The notes beneath the pieces are model-generated. The model did no database searches, had not been told where the DNA came from, and saw only the letters and a program-made list of their open reading frames with translations. Made by a program: the position numbers and the translations under genes. Shown here one piece after another: positions 45,729-54,389 of a DNA stretch of 64,000 nucleotides. The stretch is from Sulfurospirillum diekertiae (GTDB lineage: Bacteria > Campylobacterota > Campylobacteria > Campylobacterales > Sulfurospirillaceae), in the NCBI RefSeq assembly GCF_011769985.2, contig NZ_CP039734.2, forward strand, positions 1,674,001-1,738,000, written 5' to 3'. How positions within the stretch are numbered: position 1 is the first letter of the stretch; the number at the start of each line of letters is the position of its first letter.

Positions 45729-45740
45729 TTTACATGTAAA
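45729..45740. repeat. TTTACATGTAAA palindrome between convergent stops
   Basis: Perfect copy three bases after the xth stop and two bases after the opposing PAS-gene stop, filling the convergent gap. Confidence 0.95.
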
Positions 45741-45742
45741 GT

Positions 45743-46144
45743 CTATTTTCGTTGTTGTTTGTACATCTCTACGGTCGTTCTCAACTCATGAATGTCAGTG
45801 TGTGTGCCCACCACTTTGATGGGGTAACCATGAGGATTGTAGGCAACGACTTTCGCTTGATCCAGCACCCATTTATAACTTCCATCCTGACAGAGCATAC
45901 GGTGCTGATGCCTGTAATGTTTGATGCGACCGCTCAAAAGCGAGGTCAATTCATTGAGGCAATAGTTCAAATCTTCAGGATGAATAAGTGACATCCACAT
46001 ATCTTTTGTCTGTTGAAACGTTTCATATTCATACCCTAACATGGAAACCCATTGTGGAGATAAAGTGATTCGATTGCTAATAGGATCCCACTCCCAAATT
46101 CCATGACCTACACATTCCAAAATAGTGATATATTCTTTTTTCAT
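45743..46144 (-). CDS. Single PAS-domain protein
   Basis: The 133-residue protein is one PAS fold with a C-terminal PAC motif: ILECVGHGIWEWDPISNRIT, SPQWVSMLGYEYETFQQT, MSLIHPEDLNYCLNEL and YKWVLDQAKVVAYNPHGYPI. There is no output domain, so it may be a partner of a separate transducer. Its upstream region carries the same ATATAACGC box found upstream of two chemoreceptors, hinting at a shared taxis regulon. The ligand or cofactor is unknown. Confidence 0.85.
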   Translation of the reverse strand: MKKEYITILECVGHGIWEWDPISNRITLSPQWVSMLGYEYETFQQTKDMWMSLIHPEDLNYCLNELTSLLSGRIKHYRHQHRMLCQDGSYKWVLDQAKVVAYNPHGYPIKVVGTHTDIHELRTTVEMYKQQRK

Positions 46145-46180
46145 TTTAATAACCTTTGGTATCTCTCATGTATGATTGGA

Positions 46181-46214
46181 ATTGTACCTTGGCAATGTGA
46201 CATTTGCGTTATAT
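46181..46214 (-). promoter_or_regulatory. Shared promoter-like box upstream of the PAS gene
   Basis: On the minus strand ATATAACGC (46206-46214) is followed, with the inner ATAACG exactly 20 bases from TACAAT (46181-46186), by a -10-like box. The arrangement matches those upstream of the 54390 and 56188 genes. Confidence 0.45.
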
Positions 46215-46221
46215 AAAATTT

Positions 46222-46773
46222 TTACCACCAATACGTTGGATAATGCCTTTTGCTATTGGAAGAAAGATTATTGATGAGAAGTGCTACTAAAAGCATAATG
46301 AGTGCCCCAAAGCCAATAGGTGTTAATGGATAAAGCCACCCTAGCTTATGAATTTGTTCTCCACCCATAACATAAATAAGTGCTGTAGCACCGCCAGGAG
46401 GGTGCATCGTGCGAGTAAAGTGCATGACAATAATCGAAAGCGAAACGCTAAGTGCACATAAAAATTCTGTTGAAAATACAGAAGAAAAAGTCTTAAGAAG
46501 AAAAACAGCTACACATGCGGACAAAACATGTCCACCGATAATATTACGCGGTTGCGAAAAATCAGCCTGGGGAGCTCCATAGATCAATACCGCGGAAGCA
46601 CCAAAAGAGCCTAAAAGAAAAAAGCTCTCTTCAATGGCAAAATAATGCCCAAATATAGCCACCAAATAGATCCCTATAAAAGCACCTAATCCCGACCAAA
46701 GTATCTTACTTAAAGGCTTTCGTGAAGGTAGTTGTGACTTTGCTTTCATTCTTCTTACATAGCTTTTTACCAC
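46222..46773 (-). CDS. HPP-family membrane protein
   Basis: The 183-residue inner-membrane protein has four or five hydrophobic segments and the family signature RTMHPPGGATALIYV, with GSFGASAVLIYGAPQADFSQ and PRNIIGGHVLSA. HPP proteins include nitrite transporters in plants and cyanobacteria; the bacterial substrate is uncertain. It ends 77 bases before the PAS gene start and is probably transcribed separately. Confidence 0.85.
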   Translation of the reverse strand: MVKSYVRRMKAKSQLPSRKPLSKILWSGLGAFIGIYLVAIFGHYFAIEESFFLLGSFGASAVLIYGAPQADFSQPRNIIGGHVLSACVAVFLLKTFSSVFSTEFLCALSVSLSIIVMHFTRTMHPPGGATALIYVMGGEQIHKLGWLYPLTPIGFGALIMLLVALLINNLSSNSKRHYPTYWW

Positions 46774-46882
46774 AGTTTACTCCACAAATCATTTTAGTTA
46801 TTGTAGAGAATTTACCATTTTTTTGAAATGACACACATCAAGCTACTTTTCAATTTTCCTCATTTTTTCTTTGAAGTTTACA

Positions 46883-46888
46883 TATAAT
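46883..46888 (+). promoter_or_regulatory. -10 box of chemoreceptor gene
   Basis: A perfect TATAAT lies 41 bases before the ATG at 46930. Confidence 0.5.
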
Positions 46889-46929
46889 TTACGTTAACTT
46901 ATTACGATACAGCGCAAAAAAGGGGAATA

Positions 46930-48543
46930 ATGTTATTGGCAACAATTAAAAATAAACTAGCATTTTTACTGGTCATTATCTTTTTAGGATTTAGTGCATT
47001 AGGCATTGAGAGCCTCAAAGAAGGAAACGATGCGAAAATGGCAGCGACTCGTTTGTCTACCATTCCTGAAATAGAAAAACTCGCGATGGAATTGCGCATT
47101 GAACAGCGTGATTTTCAACTCTATTTTAAACAATCAAACTTGGATCGTTATGAGCAGATATTTCAAAAACTCTTGAGCGATTTGGACGCACTTAAACTTA
47201 TGCTGATGAGCCCTCAAAATCACCAACGTATCGAAACACTCAAAAAACTCTTAACCGCATGGCACGATATTAACATCCCACGAATGCAACTGTATCAAAA
47301 ATATAGTGCTACACTGCATGAACCAACTTTTGCGCAAAACAATCCAGAAGATGCCAAAAAACTTGAAGAGTACCACAAACAAAGTACCCAAGGTTTTGCA
47401 GCCATTATGGAAAGACTAGATGATTTAACAAGCTCCGTCAAAACAAACAACTTCAATCGCCTTGATACCAATATGATGGCCTCTCAAATGACATTAGCCA
47501 TTGTGATGATCATTGTTTTGGCTCTATTTTTCATTGTTACACGTTCCATTAAACATTCTGTTGCACGGGCGAAAGCTGGCTGTGAGCAGATGCGCCAGAA
47601 CAAAGATTTAAGCATGCAGATCAACATTCACTCCCATGATGAGATCAATGACATTATTCAAGCGGTTAATGCACTGATTGCCGATGTTGCCAAAGCCCTT
47701 AATCTTGCTAAAAGTAACGCCATCGAAAATGCCTCTGTTGCGGAAGAACTTTCCAGTACAAGTCTGCAAATCGGAAAACGGGCTGAAGAGGAGTCTCAAG
47801 TCGTTTATCAAACGACACGCGATGCTAAAGTGGTTGCGGTAGAAATTGATGAAGCAAGTATTCAAACCCAAAATGTCAAAGACGTCACGACACAAGCTCA
47901 AAAAAGTCTTGGTAGCGCCCAAACGCTTCTTGGCACAACGATTGCACAACTCAATCAAACCGCCCAAGCGGAAACAACGCTCAACGATCATCTCAACCAT
48001 CTTGCCCAAGAAGCAGAACAGGTCAAAACCGTTTTAGATGTCATCGGAGATATTGCAGACCAAACCAATCTTCTCGCTCTTAATGCTGCCATCGAAGCGG
48101 CGCGTGCGGGTGAGCATGGGCGTGGCTTTGCTGTGGTAGCGGATGAAGTACGAAAACTGGCTGAACGTACTCAAAAAAGCCTTATTGAGACCAATGCCAC
48201 CGTCAATGTCATTGTTCAGTCCATCAACGACATCAGTGGCGAGATGAATCACAATGTTCAGCGTATCCATGAACTCTCCGAATTTTCAAACCAAGTCACC
48301 GAACAAACCAACGACGCTGTAAATATGCTGGAACAAAGTGTTACGGCAACCGATCATGTCGTCGGTAAAGCAAACAGCAATGTGAAGCTGATTCGAACGG
48401 CTGTCATTGAAAAAATTGGTGAGATCAATGAACTTTCAAGCTCCAATGCCAGAAGCGTCGAAGAGATCGCCGCAGCAGCCGAACATCTCTCAAAACTTTC
48501 AGGAACACTCAGTCACACATTGGCACAATTTAAAACAGCCTAA
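46930..48543 (+). CDS. Methyl-accepting chemotaxis protein, four-helix-bundle sensor
   Basis: The 537-residue transmembrane chemoreceptor starts after AAAAGGGG. It has a membrane helix (about 8-28) and an all-helical periplasmic sensor (about 30-190, [20 protein letters not shown]). A second helix (about 190-208) leads to HAMP and a signalling domain with [20 protein letters not shown] and [15 protein letters not shown]. The C-terminus FKTA carries no CheR-tethering pentapeptide. The helical sensor type is often indirect or binds small organic ligands; the signal is unknown. Confidence 0.93.
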   Translation: MLLATIKNKLAFLLVIIFLGFSALGIESLKEGNDAKMAATRLSTIPEIEKLAMELRIEQRDFQLYFKQSNLDRYEQIFQKLLSDLDALKLMLMSPQNHQRIETLKKLLTAWHDINIPRMQLYQKYSATLHEPTFAQNNPEDAKKLEEYHKQSTQGFAAIMERLDDLTSSVKTNNFNRLDTNMMASQMTLAIVMIIVLALFFIVTRSIKHSVARAKAGCEQMRQNKDLSMQINIHSHDEINDIIQAVNALIADVAKALNLAKSNAIENASVAEELSSTSLQIGKRAEEESQVVYQTTRDAKVVAVEIDEASIQTQNVKDVTTQAQKSLGSAQTLLGTTIAQLNQTAQAETTLNDHLNHLAQEAEQVKTVLDVIGDIADQTNLLALNAAIEAARAGEHGRGFAVVADEVRKLAERTQKSLIETNATVNVIVQSINDISGEMNHNVQRIHELSEFSNQVTEQTNDAVNMLEQSVTATDHVVGKANSNVKLIRTAVIEKIGEINELSSSNARSVEEIAAAAEHLSKLSGTLSHTLAQFKTA

Positions 48544-48550
48544 ACTCCTA

Positions 48551-48580
48551 TGCCCAAAGAGATACCAACATTTTTGGGCA
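48551..48580 (+). terminator. Hairpin after chemoreceptor gene
   Basis: TGCCCAAA and TTTGGGCA form a perfect 8-bp stem, eight bases after the stop, followed by CTCTTT. Confidence 0.65.
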
Positions 48581-48612
48581 CTCTTTAGCAAGATTTTGCT
48601 ATCATTTTGCAC

Positions 48613-48624
48613 TTTACATGTAAA
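48613..48624. repeat. TTTACATGTAAA palindrome before nudC
   Basis: Perfect copy whose AAA runs into GAGG, the ribosome-binding site of nudC ten bases further on. Confidence 0.95.
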
Positions 48625-48634
48625 GAGGTTTGAT

Positions 48635-49450
48635 GTGTTTGAACATACTATTTCGGTAAAACTAACACCCCTTTTTGTGCCAACAGATGGCAAACAAAGT
48701 GTCATTATCGGTTTTTGTGGTGACGCTCTTTTAATGGCAGTTGACGGCTCTTTGCCCAAACGTGAACACTTTGAACTATTGGGAAAACCCCATCACAGTT
48801 TTCACATCGGTGAAGTTCATGATGACCTCTACTCTTTGCTTGTCTGGAAGGAAGATATTACGCTTCCAGAGCATCTCGTCAAAACTAACCTCAGGGAATT
48901 TCTTGATGTTCATCCACCACATCTTTATGCGATGCTTGCTCGTGCCAAACAGCTTGCACACTGGCTTTATGACAACCAATATTGCGGTCGTTGTGGCGAC
49001 CCTATAGGCTACTCACCGAAGTTTTCAGCGCTTACATGTAAAACCTGTGGCTTTACGATTTTCCCGCGTCTTTCCCCTGCTTGTATCGTACTCATTACAC
49101 GAGGTGATGAGATACTCTTAGCACGTTCGCCCTACTTTACATCAGGCATGTACAGCCTACTCGCAGGCTTTGTGGAAGCAGGTGAGAGTGTTGAAGATGC
49201 AGTCCATCGTGAGATTTACGAAGAAGTGGGTATTCGCGTCAAAAACCTTCGTTATTTTGGTTCGCAACCATGGCCTTTTCCTCACTCGTTAATGATAGGT
49301 TTTTTTGCAGAGTATGAAAGCGGTGAACTACGCTTACAACCGGAAGAAATTGAAGATGCAAAATGGTTTACAAAAGACCATCTACCACAGCTTCCAAAAC
49401 TCGCAACAATTTCAGGCATTATGATCAACGCATGGCTCAAAGATCATTAA
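48635..49450 (+). CDS. nudC: NAD+ diphosphatase / RNA NAD-cap decapping hydrolase
   Basis: The 271-residue Nudix enzyme starts at GTG 48635, preceded by AGAGG. The frame stays open upstream but only through the previous gene's tail. It cleaves NAD(H) to NMN and AMP and can remove NAD caps from RNA. A zinc ribbon is visible (YCGRCGD and LTCKTCGF), followed by the Nudix box GFVEAGESVEDAVHREIYEE and the NADH-specific SQPWPFPHSLM. The palindrome at 49031-49042 encodes LTCK, including a zinc-ligand Cys. Confidence 0.95.
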   Translation: MFEHTISVKLTPLFVPTDGKQSVIIGFCGDALLMAVDGSLPKREHFELLGKPHHSFHIGEVHDDLYSLLVWKEDITLPEHLVKTNLREFLDVHPPHLYAMLARAKQLAHWLYDNQYCGRCGDPIGYSPKFSALTCKTCGFTIFPRLSPACIVLITRGDEILLARSPYFTSGMYSLLAGFVEAGESVEDAVHREIYEEVGIRVKNLRYFGSQPWPFPHSLMIGFFAEYESGELRLQPEEIEDAKWFTKDHLPQLPKLATISGIMINAWLKDH

Positions 49451-49506
49451 TTTTTTATTGATTCTTTTCTGTTAGAATGAGGAGAACTTTCACATAGGAG
49501 TTTGCC

Positions 49507-50424
49507 ATGCTCATCACCCCTGAATCCCTCTTTGAGGCACGTAGATACTTTTTAAAACTTGGTGCGGGCGCATTGGTAAGCAGTACCGCCATTTCACAGC
49601 TGTTAGCCGATCTTCCGCCCGATATGAGCCTTCATTACACACCGGATGCCAATCCACTCAAACTCTCGCCCAATACATTGGAGCAGATCACTAACTATGT
49701 CAATTTTTACGAATTTTCAACCGACAAAACAGCCCCTGTTAAGCTCTCACAAAAGATGAAAACAACCCCATGGGATGTTCATTTTTCAGGCGAACTCAAA
49801 AATGTTCAAACGATGGAAGTAGATGACCTTATCGCTAAATTTGGACTGGAAGAGCGCATTTACCGTTTTCGCTGCGTCGAAGGCTGGTCGATGGTCGTTC
49901 CGTGGATCGGCTTTCCGCTTTCAAAACTTCTGGATTACTTAGAACCCAATGCCAAAGCTAAATACGTCAAGTTCACCACGCGCCATGACCCTTCTTTGTT
50001 TCCCGACCAAGCCAAAGGCATTTTTTCCTCCATTCCTTACCCGTACGTTGAGGGATTGCGCATGGATGAAGCACGCCATCCGCTCACCTTTGTGGCTGTC
50101 GGAATGTATGGCAAACGTCTGCTTCCGCAAAATGGTGCTCCGATTCGCCTCGTTGTACCTTGGAAATACGGCTTTAAGTCCATCAAATCGCTTGATAAAA
50201 TTGAATGTGTGGAAAAAGAACCGCTCAATACTTGGCAAGCCATCGATGCCAAAGAGTACGGCTTTTATGCCAATGTCAACCCTGAAGTCGACCACCCGCG
50301 CTGGACACAATCTAAAGAGCGTTTGCTTGGAAAACTCACCAAACAAGCCACTCTGCCCTTCAATGGTTATGATAAGGAGGTTGCCTCACTGTATGCTGGC
50401 ATGGACTTAAGGAAGTTCTTTTGA
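49507..50424 (+). CDS. msrP: Periplasmic methionine-sulfoxide reductase, molybdenum subunit
   Basis: The 305-residue MsrP (YedY) repairs oxidised methionines in envelope proteins. A twin-arginine leader is present ([16 protein letters not shown]), indicating folded export. The molybdenum-ligand Cys is in [20 protein letters not shown]; family stretches include [32 protein letters not shown] and [11 protein letters not shown]. The length is slightly below E. coli MsrP (334). The stop overlaps the msrQ start (TTGA), confirming the pair. Confidence 0.96.
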   Translation: MLITPESLFEARRYFLKLGAGALVSSTAISQLLADLPPDMSLHYTPDANPLKLSPNTLEQITNYVNFYEFSTDKTAPVKLSQKMKTTPWDVHFSGELKNVQTMEVDDLIAKFGLEERIYRFRCVEGWSMVVPWIGFPLSKLLDYLEPNAKAKYVKFTTRHDPSLFPDQAKGIFSSIPYPYVEGLRMDEARHPLTFVAVGMYGKRLLPQNGAPIRLVVPWKYGFKSIKSLDKIECVEKEPLNTWQAIDAKEYGFYANVNPEVDHPRWTQSKERLLGKLTKQATLPFNGYDKEVASLYAGMDLRKFF

Positions 50425-50972
50425 AAGCCTTCCTTGTCCTTTTAGCCCTCCTTCCTTTAGGCGTAGCGTACTATAAACTTGAAAGTGCCATCGACCCCAT
50501 AAAAATGCTTTACTCGTACACAGGCATCGGGGCGATTTGCCTTCTTTTGCTTTCGCTTTTTCCCTCTTCGTGTAAACGCATTTGCGGAGTCAATTTACTT
50601 CGCTACCGTAAAACCATCGGGCTTTTGAGCTTTCTTTACGTTCTTTTACATGTAAGCGTTTTTGTCATACTTGACAGTGAATTTGACTTCGTCACGATCT
50701 TCGAAAAAAGTCTCAAAAAACCATTCATCTATGTCGGTGCTATCGCTTTTATCATCCTTCTTTTCATGGCGCTCACCTCGTTTAAAAAGCTTTTCGCCAA
50801 GTTTTCGAAATACCATAAAGCCGTCTATTTCGCTTTAGCACTTGCACTGCTTCATAGCTTCTGGGCACAAAAAGTAGCTGGAGTATTTGAGTATAGCGTG
50901 GTTATCGTTGGCGTGGTACTTTTAGGGGAGAGAGTTTGGGCGTGGAGAGCTTTACATGTAAAAACATTTTAG
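50421..50972 (+). CDS. msrQ: MsrQ heme-binding membrane subunit
   Basis: The 183-residue inner-membrane cytochrome b-type protein passes electrons from the respiratory chain to MsrP. It starts with TTG 50421 overlapping the msrP stop. Five or six hydrophobic segments contain [20 protein letters not shown] and [20 protein letters not shown], whose histidines are likely heme ligands. Two palindromes lie inside: 50645-50656, which supplies the His of LHVS, a likely heme ligand, and 50951-50962 encoding LHVK near the end. Confidence 0.93.
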   Translation: MKAFLVLLALLPLGVAYYKLESAIDPIKMLYSYTGIGAICLLLLSLFPSSCKRICGVNLLRYRKTIGLLSFLYVLLHVSVFVILDSEFDFVTIFEKSLKKPFIYVGAIAFIILLFMALTSFKKLFAKFSKYHKAVYFALALALLHSFWAQKVAGVFEYSVVIVGVVLLGERVWAWRALHVKTF

Positions 50973-51018
50973 AGAGGATTGGTTATATTTTTTGATTAAA
51001 TTTATAAAAGGATGCGCT

Positions 51019-51402
51019 TTGGAAACACTGCACCCGATAGAACTGCTCATCAACCAAGCCGATCAGGCTATTAACGCTGAAGATTTTGACATGCTTGTTG
51101 ATATTTATGCACCCGATGCTCTTTTAGTCATCAAGCCTGGTATGAATGCTGTGGGAAAAGAGCAAATCAAAAAAGCTTTTGAAGCCATTGCCGCTTATTT
51201 TGAACATACCTTGGAAGTGAAACAAGCGGGTCTGTCCATTTTGGAAACGGGTGATACCGCTTTAGTCCTCGCCAAAACACTGGTTTGCGCCAAAGATATT
51301 CCAACCATGGAGCGTAAAGCAACCTATGTTTTTACGAAAAATGCAGACAACCTTTGGAAGTGCTCGATTGATAATTCATACGGGCATGATCTTATCCAAT
51401 AA
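51019..51402 (+). CDS. SnoaL/DUF4440-like small protein
   Basis: The 127-residue protein has an NTF2-like fold: LLINQADQAINAEDFDMLVD, IYAPDALLVIKPGMNAVGKE, QIKKAFEAIAAYF and a C-terminal ATYVFTKNADNLWKCSIDNS. I chose TTG 51019 because AAGGA stands seven bases before it; another TTG at 50992 opens a longer frame with only a distant AGAGAGG. Such proteins act as small isomerases, steroid-like ligand binders or unknown. It follows msrPQ but a functional link is unproven. Confidence 0.75.
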   Translation: METLHPIELLINQADQAINAEDFDMLVDIYAPDALLVIKPGMNAVGKEQIKKAFEAIAAYFEHTLEVKQAGLSILETGDTALVLAKTLVCAKDIPTMERKATYVFTKNADNLWKCSIDNSYGHDLIQ

Positions 51403-51417
51403 CCGTTATATGTAAAC

Positions 51418-51451
51418 AACGCCACCCATCAATAAAGCAATGAGTGACGTT
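51418..51451. terminator. Bidirectional hairpin between convergent genes
   Basis: AACGCCACCCAT and ATGAGTGACGTT pair over twelve positions with two imperfect pairs (G-U in the minus-strand RNA). TTTTTT follows on the plus strand. It separates the SnoaL-like and TonB-receptor genes. Confidence 0.75.
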
Positions 51452-51458
51452 AGGTTTT

Positions 51459-53456
51459 TTAAAACGAATAATGTAGGTTGATATATGCGTAACGACCTGG
51501 TTCGTTAATCAACATTACGTCGCCATCAACGGCAGAGATTAAACTTAAATCTTTATACGTGTTAGATACGGCATACGTTTTATCAAAAATATTATCCATA
51601 CCGACAGTGACATCAAAATGTTTCGTCACTTTGTAATTGTACTTAGCATTGAAAACAGCATAGCCTGCAAGTTCTTGTTCTCCGTTATCGCTGTCGTAAT
51701 TGCTCCAACGTTTGGAGGCCACCATCTCGGTTTTGACAGCATGATTGCCTTCATGATACGTCACGGATGTCATCGCACGAAGAGGTACGATATCGGCTAA
51801 ATCTTTGTCCGTCTGCCCTACGAGCGGTTCATCTTTTTGCCCTCTTAAATAGCTCATGCCATAATTCAAAGTCCATGCACTAGTGATGTCGAAATACGCA
51901 TCCAATGTTGCACCGTAAATCGTTGCATCGATATTGACGTATTTGAGAGCATTCGCATTATAATAAATATAGTCTGTCAAGTCTGAATAAAACAGTTTAC
52001 CTTTAACGCCAAAACCATCATAATGGGTTTTAAACCCTACATCTGTCTCATAATTTGTCACTTGATCTAACATGCCTGTCGAGTTTGCCGGATGATACAG
52101 CTCTTTCGCATCTGGGACACGTGATGCTTTACCAAAACCGATGAAATAATCCACATTGTCGGTTGCTTTATACGTAATAATCGTATTGGCAGAAAGAGCG
52201 TTATAATCGTTCTCATCATTTTTACCAGCGACAAAGCGATTGGCCTTAACAACCGTATCGTCGTAACGAATACCGGCTTGAACATTGAAACGATCGATCT
52301 TTTTTTCATAATGAGCAAACAAGGCTTTGTTGGTCGTATCAACGTCGGGAATTGTCGTCAAATCAGTAACACCGGTCACTGCTCCCGTCGAAACCGTTGT
52401 GGTATAACTTTTTCCATCCCAATTACGCCTGCTCATATCAATACCGTACGTCAATTCGCCGCCATTGACATCGACGACATTTTTCAATTTAGCGCCTTCC
52501 ATCTTCGTCTTCATATCTGCCGTCATGTATTTACCCGTCATCATCATACTTTGTACACGGTATTTTGTGGACATCGGATGTTCAACCTTTGAATAATACA
52601 TCTCCAAAGCAAGCTCTTTTGAGTATGTTCCCAAATCGTAAAGGCTATATCCTAACGTATAAATATCGCTGTCATCATAATCCGCATCCATACTACGAGA
52701 CGGATAAAGGACGTTATCGCTACGATTGAGCGTATAGCCTAAGCGAATCTCTTGATTTTCCGTTGGATTGATAAATACTTTACCCATAAACGTTTTCTTT
52801 TCATACGCTTTTAAATCGTTGGAACTATACATGCCTTGCTTTGTTTTTGATCCCAAATCCTTTAATAACTGATCGTAAAACGTATCGCCGTTACCGTCTT
52901 TGTACTGGTCACTTTCTTCGGTTGAAGCGCTCAAGAGGAAACGGACATACTCATTTCCAGCACCTGCACTGGCCTCCGCTTTTTTATAACCGTAACTTCC
53001 CATACCTAAATTCACATCCGCATTTGCCTCTTGCATCGGCTTTTTGGTCTCAGCTATGACAAGACCACTCAACGTACCAAAGTTTTCAACATCGTAAGGT
53101 CCTTCAATGATTTTAACGTTTTCGATATTGTCAGAGTTGATATGCGTAATAGCAGGATCCATTCGATTGGGACAACCGCCATAAATTTTCGCGTCATCCA
53201 TTAAAACATTGATATTGTCCCTTTTTTGCCCACGTAAGATAATATCATTGGCAACACCACTTCCTCGAATCATCGTAATTGACGCGCTATTGCGAGAAAG
53301 AGCATCTGCAAGGTCAGCGGATTTTAGCTCTTTACCTTGTATATCATTCACCTCTTTTGTGAGCGTTTCTCCCACAACAGTAATCGCACCCAAATCTATT
53401 GTTTCCGCCATTAAAAACGTCGAAACAATCAGAGATATACCCACTATCTTATTCAT
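51459..53456 (-). CDS. TonB-dependent outer-membrane receptor
   Basis: The 665-residue outer-membrane transporter has a signal peptide (MNKIVGISLIVSTFLMA) and a TonB-box-like start (DLGAITVVGE). The plug domain (about 30-150) contains NDIILRGQKRDNINVLMDDA and IEGPYDVENFGTLSG. The beta-barrel ends with the aromatic GRYAYINLHYSF. It imports a ligand such as a metal chelate, cobalamin or siderophore; no adjacent ABC genes or clear Fur box identify it. The short C-x-N-R-M-D motif in YGGCPNRMDP is typical of a campylobacterotal subfamily. Confidence 0.93.
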   Translation of the reverse strand: MNKIVGISLIVSTFLMAETIDLGAITVVGETLTKEVNDIQGKELKSADLADALSRNSASITMIRGSGVANDIILRGQKRDNINVLMDDAKIYGGCPNRMDPAITHINSDNIENVKIIEGPYDVENFGTLSGLVIAETKKPMQEANADVNLGMGSYGYKKAEASAGAGNEYVRFLLSASTEESDQYKDGNGDTFYDQLLKDLGSKTKQGMYSSNDLKAYEKKTFMGKVFINPTENQEIRLGYTLNRSDNVLYPSRSMDADYDDSDIYTLGYSLYDLGTYSKELALEMYYSKVEHPMSTKYRVQSMMMTGKYMTADMKTKMEGAKLKNVVDVNGGELTYGIDMSRRNWDGKSYTTTVSTGAVTGVTDLTTIPDVDTTNKALFAHYEKKIDRFNVQAGIRYDDTVVKANRFVAGKNDENDYNALSANTIITYKATDNVDYFIGFGKASRVPDAKELYHPANSTGMLDQVTNYETDVGFKTHYDGFGVKGKLFYSDLTDYIYYNANALKYVNIDATIYGATLDAYFDITSAWTLNYGMSYLRGQKDEPLVGQTDKDLADIVPLRAMTSVTYHEGNHAVKTEMVASKRWSNYDSDNGEQELAGYAVFNAKYNYKVTKHFDVTVGMDNIFDKTYAVSNTYKDLSLISAVDGDVMLINEPGRYAYINLHYSF

Positions 53457-53506
53457 ACAACCTCCCTTAAATCTAAAGGGACACTATAAATTCACTTTGT
53501 TAAACT

Positions 53507-53612
53507 ACCGTTAAATAGAAGCTCTTAAGCGCAGAAATCTAAAATTAGATCGTCACTCTTAAAAATTAAGCGATCACTCAAAATCTTTACATGTAAAAGT
53601 GGATTTAACGGT
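53507..53612. promoter_or_regulatory. Widely spaced inverted repeat in a divergent region
   Basis: ACCGTTAAAT (53507-53516) and its exact complement ATTTAACGGT (53603-53612) stand near the two ends of the gap between the divergent TonB-receptor and argO-like genes. They could be paired operator half-sites. Confidence 0.35.
53586..53597. repeat. TTTACATGTAAA palindrome upstream of argO-like gene
   Basis: Perfect copy 60 bases before the ATG at 53658, just inside the inverted repeat. Confidence 0.95.
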
Positions 53613-53657
53613 TATTTTGCTATCATCATGCCCTATTTTCACCATAAAGAACATACA

Positions 53658-54257
53658 ATGAATGCTTATATTTCAGGTTTTAGTCTTGGTTTCTCACTGA
53701 TCCTAGCCATTGGAGCGCAAAATGCGTTTGTCCTCAAACAAGGCATTAAAAAAGAACATGTCTTTATCATTTGCTTGGTCTGCGCACTCTCTGATGCGAT
53801 TTTGATTTTCTGTGGGGTTTCAGGCTTTGGTTATTTGGTGGAGCAGTTTCCCTCTTTACAGAGCGTTGCAAAATACGGTGGTTTTGCCTTTTTATTTGTC
53901 TATGGATTGAAGAGTTTTTACTCGGCGTGGAGCATGTCTCATGAGCTCAGCCCTCTCGATCAGCCCACCTCATCACTTTCCAAAACCATCCTTCTGGTTC
54001 TTGCATTTACGTGGCTAAATCCTCATGTGTATCTCGATACGGTCATTTTACTGGGTTCTGTTTCGACCAAATTTGGAAGCTTAGCGCCACTTTTTGGCTT
54101 GGGTGCTATGAGTGCTTCGTTTCTCTTTTTCTTTTCACTCGGCTATGGTGCGAGAATTTTAACACCCATTTTTACCAAAGCCATTTCATGGAAAATTTTG
54201 GAAGTGCTCATTGGCATTGTGATGCTCTCTTTGGCATTCATGTTATTGGGTTTGTAA
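53658..54257 (+). CDS. ArgO/LysE-family amino-acid exporter
   Basis: The 199-residue membrane protein is read from ATG 53658 (MNAYISGFSLGFSLILAIGA); an earlier ATG ten codons upstream would add a hydrophilic His-rich stretch not seen in the family. The motif AIGAQNAFVLKQGIKKEHVF is typical of ArgO and Corynebacterium LysE, as is FTWLNPHVYLDTVILLGSVS. It probably exports arginine, lysine or their toxic analogues. It is the third LysE-superfamily exporter in the window. Confidence 0.92.
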   Translation: MNAYISGFSLGFSLILAIGAQNAFVLKQGIKKEHVFIICLVCALSDAILIFCGVSGFGYLVEQFPSLQSVAKYGGFAFLFVYGLKSFYSAWSMSHELSPLDQPTSSLSKTILLVLAFTWLNPHVYLDTVILLGSVSTKFGSLAPLFGLGAMSASFLFFFSLGYGARILTPIFTKAISWKILEVLIGIVMLSLAFMLLGL

Positions 54258-54258
54258 A

Positions 54259-54357
54259 CCTAGTTTTCTAAGAAGTAAAAGCACCAAAGGTGCGTGGGCT
54301 CTTTGCCGAAGAGAACCCAGTGTTAACGTAGCCTTTAGCGCTTTGATTGAAAGACGT
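54259..54357 (+). repeat. Stem-loop repeat element, copy 2
   Basis: This 99-nt copy contains the hairpin GCACC-AAA-GGTGC (54281-54293), then GGGCTCT against AGAG, then the conserved GTTAACGTAG. In the 3' stem a T-A pair of copy 1 is replaced by C-G. It starts two bases after the argO-like stop. Confidence 0.8.
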
Positions 54358-54360
54358 GTT

Positions 54361-54381
54361 CAGAGTTCTCTAAGAACTCTG
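54361..54381. terminator. Hairpin between convergent genes
   Basis: CAGAGTTCT and AGAACTCTG pair perfectly over nine bases with loop CTA, nine bases before the end of the minus-strand chemoreceptor gene. Confidence 0.7.
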
Positions 54382-54389
54382 ATGAGAGG

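Noticed and set aside
48407..48634. N-terminal extension of nudC
   Set aside because: It overlaps the end of the preceding chemoreceptor gene and its terminator, and is unlike any Nudix protein; GTG 48635 with AGAGG is the better start.
50992..51018. Upstream TTG start for the SnoaL-like gene
   Set aside because: The only ribosome-like sequence is about 14 bases or more away, whereas TTG 51019 has AAGGA at normal spacing.
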